DNA from: a bacterium
GTDB lineage: Bacteria > Zhuqueibacterota > Zhuqueibacteria > Thermofontimicrobiales > Thermofontimicrobiaceae
Length of the DNA stretch: 11,721 nucleotides
Direction: 5' to 3'
Assembly (NCBI GenBank): GCA_011046315.1
Contig: DSAU01000572.1
Span: 1 to 11,721, forward strand
Under the pieces are notes generated by a model. The model had not been told where the DNA came from. It worked only from the letters and a program-made list of their open reading frames with translations, and did not search any database. Every line of letters starts with the position of its first letter. Position 1 is the stretch's first letter. A program made the position numbers and the translations under genes. Of the stretch, positions 1-6,240 are shown piece after piece.

Positions 1-108
1 CCCCAATAAATTGGGGTGTTAATTCAAAAATATCATTGAATTAACACCACGTTTTAAGGTGGTGTCTTTAAAACAACAGCAAATTTGATAAAACCGTTTC
101 AACGGTTT
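1..108. repeat. Chain of overlapping hairpins at the window edge
   Basis: Four palindromes are packed end to end. CCCCAA/TTGGGG pairs at 1-6 with 11-16. A perfect 13-bp stem, GGTGTTAATTCAA (15-27) with TTGAATTAACACC (36-48), has an 8-nt loop. ACACCAC (44-50) pairs with GTGGTGT (59-65). AAACCGTT (91-98) is followed by AACGGTTT (101-108). In addition GTTTTAAG (51-58) is nearly complementary to CTTTAAAAC (66-74). The second and third hairpins share bases 44-48 and the first two share 15-16, so they cannot all form together. No open reading frame covers this stretch. It may be the hairpin-rich interior of a mobile element whose end lies at 115-131, or the terminator region of a gene outside the window. 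The hairpins are read directly from the sequence; their role is inference. Confidence 0.6.
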
Positions 109-114
109 CCATCA

Positions 115-131
115 ATTTACAGACAGACACT
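115..131. repeat. Solitary transposon-end-like repeat
   Basis: ATTTACAGACAGACACT matches the right end of the element at 11235-11383 (ATTTTCGGACAGATACT) at 14 of 17 positions. Like the other end of that element, it is followed by AATTA outside. In this orientation the element body would lie to the left, over the hairpin chain at 1-108, and its other end would be outside the window. No transposase is seen. The assignment rests on one short imperfect match and is tentative. Confidence 0.4.
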
Positions 132-425
132 AATTAGCTTACATTGGTTTTGATAATTCCAATTTATCAGCAAACAGGTACATAATGTGTTAGCAATTGC
201 ATAATCACTATTTCAGTAAGCGAGAATTTAGTTTTCTGTTTCTTTAATTATTCTGCCATTTAAAAAGTACTTTTAAAATCAGACAGGCAATGCTGAATAG
301 CTACATAAATTTATAAAATGAGAATTGATCGCCGCGCAGGAATTGTTCTGCCCATTGATCCCAAAATAAGCCATATAACATCCGATTGAATAACCGCAGC
401 ACCAACAAAATCTAGCCTTAGAATA

Positions 426-453
426 AAACTTTTCCAGTCCCATAATAGTCTAA
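426..453 (+). promoter_or_regulatory. Candidate ECF-type promoter for the sigma-factor operon
   Basis: AAACTT (426-431) is followed after 17 nt by TCTAA (449-453). This resembles the GAACTT-N16/17-TCTGA form used by sigma-E-like ECF factors. It lies about 35-45 nt upstream of the ATG at 496, a suitable place for the start of a short leader. ECF operons commonly activate their own transcription, so this would fit autoregulation. The match is to a consensus from other bacteria, and a single site of this length can arise by chance. Confidence 0.35.
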
Positions 454-495
454 CAATTAGCATTCTTTATTTGAGAAATTGCAATTGGGGAATTA

Positions 496-1098
496 ATGAC
501 CGATCAAGAACTGGTAACCCGGATTATTCAGGGCGATGATGCTCAATTTAATACTTTGGTATGGCGCTGGGAAAAACCAATTTTTAATTTTGCCCTGCGT
601 TATCTGGGAGATAAAGAACAGGCACAAGAAATCTCCCAAAAGACATTTATCCGTGTGTATAAAAACATCCGCAAACTACGCGAGGCGCAGCGGTTTTCCC
701 CCTGGATTTACCAGATTGCCGCTAACCTTTGCAAGGATGAAATCAAAAAACTAACAAATCGGGATTTTATTTCCATCGATTCGCTGCAGGAGAATAGTGA
801 GAATGGTCATTTGATGCCGAACGAACTAATTGAAAACATCAATCATCAACCAGACGCTGCGATTAACCAAAAACAGATCGGTCAGATTATTCAACAGGCT
901 TTGCAGCAGATTCCCGAGGAACAGCGGGTGGTGATAATTATGAAGGAGTATCAGGGGTTAAAATTCAAAGAAATCGCCGAGGCGCTCGGCGAACCGCTCA
1001 ATACTGTGAAATCAAGAATGTATTATGGATTAAATGGACTCAGAAAAATATTTGAGAAATGGCAAATTACTCAGGAGGTGCTAAATTATGAAATGTGA
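496..1098 (+). CDS. ECF-family RNA polymerase sigma factor
   Basis: This 200-residue protein is an alternative sigma factor of the sigma-70 ECF group. It would bind core RNA polymerase in the cytoplasm and direct it to envelope- or stress-response promoters. Region 2 spans about residues 16-86, with the conserved helix around D39-Y55 (ending in TFIRVY) for core and -10 contact. A longer, low-conservation linker follows (about 87-133). Region 4 spans about 134-186, with a helix-turn-helix near 154-178 (GLKFKEIAEALG, then NTVKSRMYYGLNGLR) for -35 recognition. Length is normal for the family, and no C-terminal extra domain is present. The ATG has a G-rich site (TTGGGG, 485-490) 5 nt upstream. 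The last 11 bases overlap the anti-sigma gene, indicating translational coupling. The subgroup cannot be named from the sequence alone. Confidence 0.93.
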   Translation: MTDQELVTRIIQGDDAQFNTLVWRWEKPIFNFALRYLGDKEQAQEISQKTFIRVYKNIRKLREAQRFSPWIYQIAANLCKDEIKKLTNRDFISIDSLQENSENGHLMPNELIENINHQPDAAINQKQIGQIIQQALQQIPEEQRVVIIMKEYQGLKFKEIAEALGEPLNTVKSRMYYGLNGLRKIFEKWQITQEVLNYEM

Positions 1099-1768
1099 TC
1101 AAGTGCATCCTTTACTGATAGACTTTCTTTATGATGAAATTTCCGAAGCCGATAATCAAACATTGCAGTCACACCTGAATCAATGTGAAAAATGTAGGAA
1201 CGAATTGGCTTCGCTGCGGAAAACATCCCGCTTTCTCCAAAAATGGGAGGATGAAGCGCCCGACTTCAAACTGACCATGGTTACGGAGAAAATTTCCTGG
1301 TCACAAAACATGAAACAGCGATGGCAGAGCTGGCGCCAAACTTCCAAGAAATTCGGATTGGGACTGGCATACGCTGTGGCCGTGATTTTTCTGCTGCTGG
1401 CAATCGGCAACACTGAAGTTTCTTATCAGCAGGGTAGCTTCCGGATGCGAATTGCGCTTTTTCCAAAATCAACTGAACAACAAACTACTGAGCTTGCCGA
1501 CGCTCAAACCCGACAATTGATTGAAAAATTGCAGCAGGAAAATTACTATCTCACTAAAACGCTGATCGAACAAAGCGAAGCCCGACAGCGCCAGGAATGG
1601 GCAATGACATTGGCGCAATTTAACAAAGAATTGGAGCAACAGCGGATGCAGGATTGGGAATTAATCGGCGCCGGACTGATCGGCATCGAGCGAACTACCA
1701 GCAAACAGTTGCAGAGAACCGACAATTCTTTAAACGAGTTGATGCGCTACATCTCATCACAAAAATAA
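1088..1768 (+). CDS. Zinc-finger membrane anti-sigma factor
   Basis: This 226-residue protein is very likely the regulator of the sigma factor encoded just upstream. Residues 1-45 carry an anti-sigma zinc finger of the zf-HC2/ZAS type: H29-x3-C33-x2-C36, with C3 or H7 as the likely fourth ligand. A single membrane span lies at about 90-107. The region from about 130 to 190 is rich in Gln, Glu and Leu and looks like a periplasmic coiled coil. The cytoplasmic finger would hold the sigma factor inactive and the outer part would sense the signal. The start is supported by a strong Shine-Dalgarno sequence, AGGAGGTG at 1073-1080, 7 nt before the ATG. It overlaps the sigma gene by 11 bp in a different frame. 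The trigger and the releasing protease are not visible here. Confidence 0.88.
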   Translation: MKCDQVHPLLIDFLYDEISEADNQTLQSHLNQCEKCRNELASLRKTSRFLQKWEDEAPDFKLTMVTEKISWSQNMKQRWQSWRQTSKKFGLGLAYAVAVIFLLLAIGNTEVSYQQGSFRMRIALFPKSTEQQTTELADAQTRQLIEKLQQENYYLTKTLIEQSEARQRQEWAMTLAQFNKELEQQRMQDWELIGAGLIGIERTTSKQLQRTDNSLNELMRYISSQK

Positions 1769-1830
1769 ATCGGCGAAGATTGGAAATAAAAGTTATCATG
1801 TATTTTGAAGTAACCAAGCGAGGTCTTGCC

Positions 1831-2949
1831 ATGAAAGGAAAAATAATTAAACAATTTTGGATATTGATATTATTAAACGGATTGATATTTAGCAGCAATG
1901 CTCAAAATTTGAAGATCAGCCCGGAACTGCTCACCGACATTGAAATTATGGAAACCGTACTGGATAAATTACTCTACTCCAAAACCGCAGCCCCTTTGTT
2001 TCTTTATCACCAAAACGCAAAGGGATTTTATCTGATGGATTACGGTGTAGTTTTCAACGTAACCTATTCTCATTCATTTGGGGAACCAGTTGCTACTCAG
2101 ATTTTAATAGAGAAGCTTCGCCAGTCAACTAAAGGTAACCAGGTGATATTTGAAGAAATGGAAAAGGTTGGAAAAAAAGTTGATCAAAAATCCAGCGACG
2201 ACAATACCATCGATGAATTAAAGAAAAAGATCACTCATTTTTTGAGCGCCTACACTTCTTCGCTGCGCAACCTGAAAAAAGATGACAGAGTAAGCGTGGT
2301 GGTGGATTTTAATGGATCATCTTTGGGCCAGCTCAAATTCCGATCAAAATTTCCCTCTCAATTGATTGCCACCGTTGAAAATTCAGATCTTTTGAAAAAG
2401 CGGCGAGGACAGCTTTCGGATAAGAGCTTTTCGGATAAAATAAAATTCAGACAGATGGCTGCGCCCGAGGAAGATATTTCAATTTTGGGCAATGTGATCA
2501 AAACATCGTTGGAGCATCCCAATATGTCGAAAAAATTTTCTCTTATAGGCGATGTCAAAGGGATTCGATTTGAAGGACATGGCGTGGTTTTTATCACAAA
2601 TATCAATTGGGGGGTCGGAGATTATTATCGCTTTTTTGTCGGCGAACAAACACTACGAGGCCAGTTGTCCTTTAAAACCAAAGAAGGAGACGATCCAAAA
2701 GCAAGCGAACAGGATGTAAAAAATTTTGAGCGCAAAATCATTTCCGCAATTTCGAATTATGGTCACACGCTGAAAAACCTTCGACCCGATGATTGGATCG
2801 AGCTGGCTGTCAATTATAAAAGCGCCATTCCCGGAAAGCCCTATTCAAAAAGCATCATCAAAGTTCAGAAGAAAAACATTGACGATTATTACCGGGATAA
2901 AACAAATTTTGAACAGTTTGAAAAACACGTTCAGATATTTTATTATTGA
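1831..2949 (+). CDS. Secreted protein with a duplicated domain, function unknown
   Basis: I do not recognise a named family. The 372-residue protein starts with a signal peptide (residues 1 to about 24: KGKIIK, a hydrophobic core, then SSNAQ), so it should be periplasmic or surface-exposed. The rest consists of two related domains, at about 35-160 and 215-330. Each has a GVVF strand (72-75 and 251-254), a long charged helix, and an LxNLxxDD turn (145-152 LRNLKKDD; 314-321 LKNLRPDD) leading into a beta strand. The ATG at 1831 was chosen because the signal peptide begins there and GAGG (1819-1822) precedes it. The frame stays open upstream to 1654, but that would overlap the anti-sigma gene and bury the signal peptide. 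It lies 62 nt after the anti-sigma gene and before the terminator, so it belongs to the operon and is probably a sensor partner or effector. Confidence 0.8.
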   Translation: MKGKIIKQFWILILLNGLIFSSNAQNLKISPELLTDIEIMETVLDKLLYSKTAAPLFLYHQNAKGFYLMDYGVVFNVTYSHSFGEPVATQILIEKLRQSTKGNQVIFEEMEKVGKKVDQKSSDDNTIDELKKKITHFLSAYTSSLRNLKKDDRVSVVVDFNGSSLGQLKFRSKFPSQLIATVENSDLLKKRRGQLSDKSFSDKIKFRQMAAPEEDISILGNVIKTSLEHPNMSKKFSLIGDVKGIRFEGHGVVFITNINWGVGDYYRFFVGEQTLRGQLSFKTKEGDDPKASEQDVKNFERKIISAISNYGHTLKNLRPDDWIELAVNYKSAIPGKPYSKSIIKVQKKNIDDYYRDKTNFEQFEKHVQIFYY

Positions 2950-3038
2950 AAGCGATGAAAACACCAGCTTCCATATCAGACTGAAAAACGGCGGAAAATA
3001 GACAACAAGATTTTTTTTAGAGCTAGTAAAAAACCGAT

Positions 3039-3071
3039 GGAGTCTGTTACTATAACAGACTCCTTTTTTTT
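3039..3071 (+). terminator. Strong intrinsic terminator, possibly bidirectional
   Basis: A perfect 11-bp stem, GGAGTCTGTTA (3039-3049) with TAACAGACTCC (3053-3063), has a 3-nt loop and is followed by eight T residues (3064-3071). This closes the sigma-factor operon on the forward strand. Read on the other strand, the same stem is followed 4 nt later by a run of six T residues, so it probably also ends the convergent gene at 3103-3750. Confidence 0.9.
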
Positions 3072-3102
3072 AATTTGATGAGTTCGTAAGCGTTCAATTC
3101 CA

Positions 3103-3750
3103 TTATTTTTTTTGTACCCCCCGAATGACAAGAATCGCTCCGAAAAAAATCAATGAGAGCGGAAACATCACATCAGAAATCGGGCTGTTCCATTCGGTGC
3201 TCAGCACATAAAAAGATAGAATCACAATGATTGCTCCGACAATTCCCGCCCAACTCAATTTGTTTTGCTCGTCGCGGATCAAATAGAGAAACCAGAAAGT
3301 TAATCCAACCCCCATCAAGAAAATGAATCCCAGAAATCGATTTTCCAACAAACCAAAGGCATCAATCACAACCATGGTTCCCAGGGTCAGGCAGATCCCA
3401 CCGGGAATGACCCAGCCCCAGCGCGTATTGTCGCGAATAAAAGCTGAAATAAAAACAGCCCCTAACGACCACAACAATAGAGCGCCAAGAATGTCATCGG
3501 GCAAATAGAAAAGTGAGTCCAGGATCATCCAGACGCCGATGATGAAAAAAGCGATTGCAAAAATTAATGTGGTTTTACGCCGCGGCAGTTGCTGATGTAT
3601 CCGGAAAAAAATCAAACCAAAGATAACAAGCATTATACCCCAATAAAAACTGGGTGAAATGGCAAACAGCTTTAAATTATTCAACACCAGCAACAAGCCT
3701 GCAACGATGATCAAAATCCCAAATATCAGCCGTTGATGTTTTGCATCCAT
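3103..3750 (-). CDS. Eight-span membrane protein, LiaF/DUF5668-like
   Basis: This 215-residue protein is almost wholly hydrophobic, with about eight predicted membrane helices (roughly 8-28, 33-50, 59-82, 86-105, 111-131, 137-157, 166-186, 191-211). The pattern of a Gly-rich helix, an LLVLNNL-type turn and a second helix with a WG...G motif recurs. It resembles the transmembrane part of LiaF and the DUF5668 family, which sense or modulate envelope stress in other bacteria. The C-terminal soluble LiaF domain is absent, so only the membrane part is represented. The start at 3750 is supported by TGAGGT (3760-3755) 4-5 nt upstream. It converges on the sigma operon and shares its terminator. Family assignment comes from pattern recognition; the function is not known. 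Confidence 0.75.
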   Translation of the reverse strand: MDAKHQRLIFGILIIVAGLLLVLNNLKLFAISPSFYWGIMLVIFGLIFFRIHQQLPRRKTTLIFAIAFFIIGVWMILDSLFYLPDDILGALLLWSLGAVFISAFIRDNTRWGWVIPGGICLTLGTMVVIDAFGLLENRFLGFIFLMGVGLTFWFLYLIRDEQNKLSWAGIVGAIIVILSFYVLSTEWNSPISDVMFPLSLIFFGAILVIRGVQKK

Positions 3751-4080
3751 AATTACCTCATTTTAGATTTTTAGATATCAATGCGATAATTTCACCCCTA
3801 ATTAACGTTGGGATGTCGGATTAAGTTTCAAGGGATCTTTTGTGTTTTACCGGAATGGTGTAGCTTTAAGTGTTCCGATAACCAAACGATTTCAAGGGCA
3901 ACTTTCCAGCAAAAAATGCAGCCTTGTTTGTAGCAGTTGAGCACCGGTTAATGCCCAATTAAAAAGAATAGTTATTTCGACAGTGGCTTTTTTATGCGCC
4001 TCTGCAACTGGTGTAAATCAGAATAAATTTTTCTCAAATTATCCACCTTCAACCCCGCGCCAATGAATGGTTTGCAGTAT
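3751..4080. other. Non-coding gap between two reverse-strand genes
   Basis: I see no convincing gene or terminator here. The Shine-Dalgarno sequence of the downstream membrane-protein gene lies at 3755-3760. Two short words, TATCAATGCGAT (3776-3787) and CCCCTAATTAACG (3795-3807), also occur at the mobile element near 11271 and (inverted) at 11384-11396. Single matches of this length are expected by chance in a window of this size. The gap makes co-transcription of the two flanking genes uncertain. Confidence 0.5.
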
Positions 4081-4434
4081 TTATTCTCGCTGCTTTTGCA
4101 ATTGATCCCATGCTTCAAACGCTCTTCGCAGATGTGGAATAGTGATAGAGCCGCCGACAATAAGCGCAATAGCAAGCGCTTCTTCTAACTCCTCGCTGGT
4201 TACATTTTCATCAAAACATCTGCCGATGTGATACTTGACGCAGTCATCGCAGCGCAGCACCAGCGATGTGGTTAATCCCAGCAGCTCCTTATATTTCACC
4301 GGAATCGCGCCATCACGGTACACCTGTCCGTCCAGGCTCCAGAACCGTTTCATTTCCAATCCGGCGTATTTCATCACAATTTCATTCAACCGCTCACGCT
4401 CTTTCTGAAATTGACCCATAATGTTGTCGCTCAT
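4081..4434 (-). CDS. AhpD-like / carboxymuconolactone decarboxylase family protein
   Basis: This is a 117-residue all-helical protein of the carboxymuconolactone decarboxylase superfamily. It carries the AhpD-type active-site signature E50-x11-C62-x2-C65-x3-H69 (CDDCVKYH). In AhpD these residues support thiol-based peroxide or disulfide reduction, so a cytoplasmic redox role is more likely than decarboxylation. An extra Cys lies at 73. Length is typical for the single-domain branch. The start at 4434 has GGAGAG (4446-4441) 6 nt upstream. A second Met at residue 6 has no comparable site. It has its own good promoter and no redox partner gene beside it, so the substrate and electron donor are unknown. 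Confidence 0.88.
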   Translation of the reverse strand: MSDNIMGQFQKERERLNEIVMKYAGLEMKRFWSLDGQVYRDGAIPVKYKELLGLTTSLVLRCDDCVKYHIGRCFDENVTSEELEEALAIALIVGGSITIPHLRRAFEAWDQLQKQRE

Positions 4435-4472
4435 TCTTTTCTCTCCATTTTGATTGTAAAAATGACATTTGT

Positions 4473-4501
4473 ATAATAACAGTTTTTTCGGTTAATTTCA
4501 A
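4473..4501 (-). promoter_or_regulatory. Sigma-70-like promoter for the AhpD-like gene
   Basis: On the reverse strand, TTGAAA (4501-4496) and TATTAT (4478-4473) are separated by exactly 17 nt. Each differs from the sigma-70 consensus hexamer by one base. The expected transcription start is near 4466, giving a leader of about 30 nt with the Shine-Dalgarno sequence at 4446-4441. Confidence 0.6.
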
Positions 4502-4837
4502 GAAAAATATGTTGCCAAAGGTAATACCCCAGTTTTAGAAGGCGGAAGGAGCCCACAGTTTTTATTTGATTAAATGTGGTGCATAAAGACGCCACCGCAC
4601 TCCGTTTCGTTGAAAAAACTTTTCAAAAAGCTAACCATTAGATGCGGCATGAGTTTTGCACAAATAGCTTTGGGTTAATGGAAGGTTTTTAAAAATTCGA
4701 CCTATCATCAATAATTATTGTAGCTTACCCAGCCTATAAACCATTAACTTCAAATCAATCAGCGGGTTTATTTACAAATAGAGAATTTGGTTGTTTCAAA
4801 ATGAAGCGATTTGGATTTTATTAATCACACAATTTTT
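4502..4837. other. Divergent intergenic region
   Basis: This lies between the reverse AhpD-like gene and the forward lipoprotein gene and contains no supported gene. The only clear symmetry is a perfect 12-bp palindrome, CAATAATTATTG (4709-4720), about 130 nt before the lipoprotein start. It could be an operator but is AT-rich and may be chance. I could not find a convincing sigma-70 promoter for the forward operon. Confidence 0.4.
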
Positions 4838-4843
4838 AAGGAG
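4838..4843 (+). promoter_or_regulatory. Ribosome binding site that sets a TTG start
   Basis: AAGGAG lies 6 nt before the TTG at 4850-4852. No in-frame ATG is suitably spaced (the next is 4871, 27 nt away), so this site is the main reason for choosing TTG as the start of the lipoprotein gene. Confidence 0.65.
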
Positions 4844-4849
4844 AGCATC

Positions 4850-6193
4850 TTGATCAAGCGTGAAAAATTAATGTTCCTGATTGCGCTGCCGATGATTTTG
4901 ATTTGGCTAAACTGCGCCAGCATGTCGTCATCTCCGCCCACTCGCAGCGCGGATCAATACAGCAGCGCCATTCAGAAATATCAGCAGCGATTGAAACAGA
5001 ATCATCAGGATACAGAAGCATACCGGGAAATCGGCGTCATTTGTTATGAAACCGGGAAATATCCGCTAGCGCAAAAATTTTTGACCAGATCCTATAAAAT
5101 GGACACCAAAGATCCCAAAACGTTGATGTATCTGGGTCTCACCCTGGAAAAACAGAACCGACTGAAAATCGCGTTGCAAGTTTATAGAAAGTTCAACACG
5201 GTTTCGCATCTTTCGCCATACCGGAGTCAGATGGCGGGTCGCTATATGCTGCTCAATCGTCAGCTCATTCGTCAGGAGATGCAGCAGCTTGCAGCACAGG
5301 AAGCAACTCTTTCGGGAGAGCCTCCATCACCAAAAACCATCGCCGTATTTCCATTAAACTATCAAGGAGACGCTGAAAAATATGCCTATCTCGGAAAAGG
5401 AATCAGTGAGATGATGATCACTGATTTGGCTCAGGTAAAAGGTTTAACGCTGATCGAACGGATTCGCATGCAGGCGCTTATTGATGAAATGGCATTGGGA
5501 CAGAGCGGAATGGTTGATGAATCGACAATGCCAAAGATGGGAAAATTGTTGCGCGCCGGAAAAATTATCCACGGTAATTATGACATCCCCAAAAAGGATC
5601 AGATCGAATTAGCTGCCGGCTTCTGGGACGTGGTAAAAAATGAATTTCCACCGCTTTCCAGTCAGAGCGATGTGTTGAACAATCTGTTTCTCCTGGAAAA
5701 AGACATGGTATTTTCAATCATTGACCAGTTGGGCATTCAATTAACGCCGGAGGAGCGGATGAAAATTCAGCGAATTCCGACAAAAAATATTCAAGCGTTC
5801 ATGGCATATTGTCAGGGGCTGGAGATGGAAGATCGGGGTGATTTCCAGCAGGCTGCTAAATTTTTCCAACAAGCGGTGGAGTTGGATCCCAACTTCAGTC
5901 AGGCAAATCAAAAACAGCAGGAGGCAGAGGTGCTTTATGCTGCCGATATCAGCGCGGACATCAAATATAGCCCGACTGCCCAACCTTCCTCTCCATCACA
6001 GCCGACAACGAAAACAACTACCACAACGACGACCAATCTGGTGAGCAATCGGCTGAATAATATTACCACCAACATCGGAACAATTTTCGTGCCCGGTCAG
6101 GACAGTCGTGAATCAGCGCAGGAAGCCAGTCAGTCAGGAGCTGAAATATTGGGTGACCTGCCGTTGCCGCCAGCATTACCAATTCGTCGATAA
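4850..6193 (+). CDS. Lipoprotein with TPR repeats and a CsgG-like domain
   Basis: This is a 447-residue protein starting at TTG. It begins with a charged N-region (KREK), a hydrophobic stretch and a Cys at 22 (IWLNC), read as a lipoprotein signal. The box is not canonical, since Asn occupies the -1 position. Tetratricopeptide repeats cover about 30-125 (GVICYETGKYPLAQKFL and the following unit). A CsgG/FlgO-like domain covers about 162-245, with KTIAVFPL, YLGKGISEMMITDLAQ, LTLIERIRMQALIDEM and ALGQSGMVDE. A further TPR (DRGDFQQAAKFFQQAVELDP) lies near 327-346. A Thr run (about 388-395) leads to a disordered tail. CsgG-type domains form or assist outer-membrane export pores, and TPRs bind partners. 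It lies 47 nt before the giant T9SS cargo gene, so an accessory role in export, assembly or anchoring of that protein is a reasonable inference. Confidence 0.8.
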   Translation: MIKREKLMFLIALPMILIWLNCASMSSSPPTRSADQYSSAIQKYQQRLKQNHQDTEAYREIGVICYETGKYPLAQKFLTRSYKMDTKDPKTLMYLGLTLEKQNRLKIALQVYRKFNTVSHLSPYRSQMAGRYMLLNRQLIRQEMQQLAAQEATLSGEPPSPKTIAVFPLNYQGDAEKYAYLGKGISEMMITDLAQVKGLTLIERIRMQALIDEMALGQSGMVDESTMPKMGKLLRAGKIIHGNYDIPKKDQIELAAGFWDVVKNEFPPLSSQSDVLNNLFLLEKDMVFSIIDQLGIQLTPEERMKIQRIPTKNIQAFMAYCQGLEMEDRGDFQQAAKFFQQAVELDPNFSQANQKQQEAEVLYAADISADIKYSPTAQPSSPSQPTTKTTTTTTTNLVSNRLNNITTNIGTIFVPGQDSRESAQEASQSGAEILGDLPLPPALPIRR

Positions 6194-6240
6194 TGAAAAG
6201 ATAATCAATGAAAATCAGCATCTCTGGATGAGGTCTCAAT

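Noticed and set aside
1..110. CRISPR-like repeats at the left edge
   Set aside because: The repeats are palindromic arms of different sequence, not identical direct repeats separated by unique spacers of constant length.
318..389. 23-codon forward frame (MRIDRRAGIV...) before the sigma gene
   Set aside because: No ribosome binding site, very short and without recognisable features.
1654..1830. Upstream extension of the third operon gene to a TTG at 1654
   Set aside because: It would overlap the anti-sigma gene for over 100 bp and place the signal peptide internally. The ATG at 1831 gives a normal signal peptide with a usable ribosome site.
2789..3001. Forward frame running past the stop of the duplicated-domain protein
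   Set aside because: It is mostly a shadow of the real frame. The real protein ends in a sensible way, and a frameshift is not needed to explain the second domain.
3972..4175. Reverse-strand 67-codon frame overlapping the end of the AhpD-like gene
   Set aside because: It starts inside another frame of a clear gene, has no ribosome site, and its product shows no domain. The tail after 4080 could be noise.
5741..5983. Reverse-strand frame within the lipoprotein gene
   Set aside because: It is a shadow of the TPR-CsgG coding sequence with no start signal and no domain.
6007..6036. ACN-rich stretch as a possible simple-repeat element
   Set aside because: It encodes the Thr-rich linker of the lipoprotein with varied codons, so it is explained by the protein rather than by a DNA repeat.
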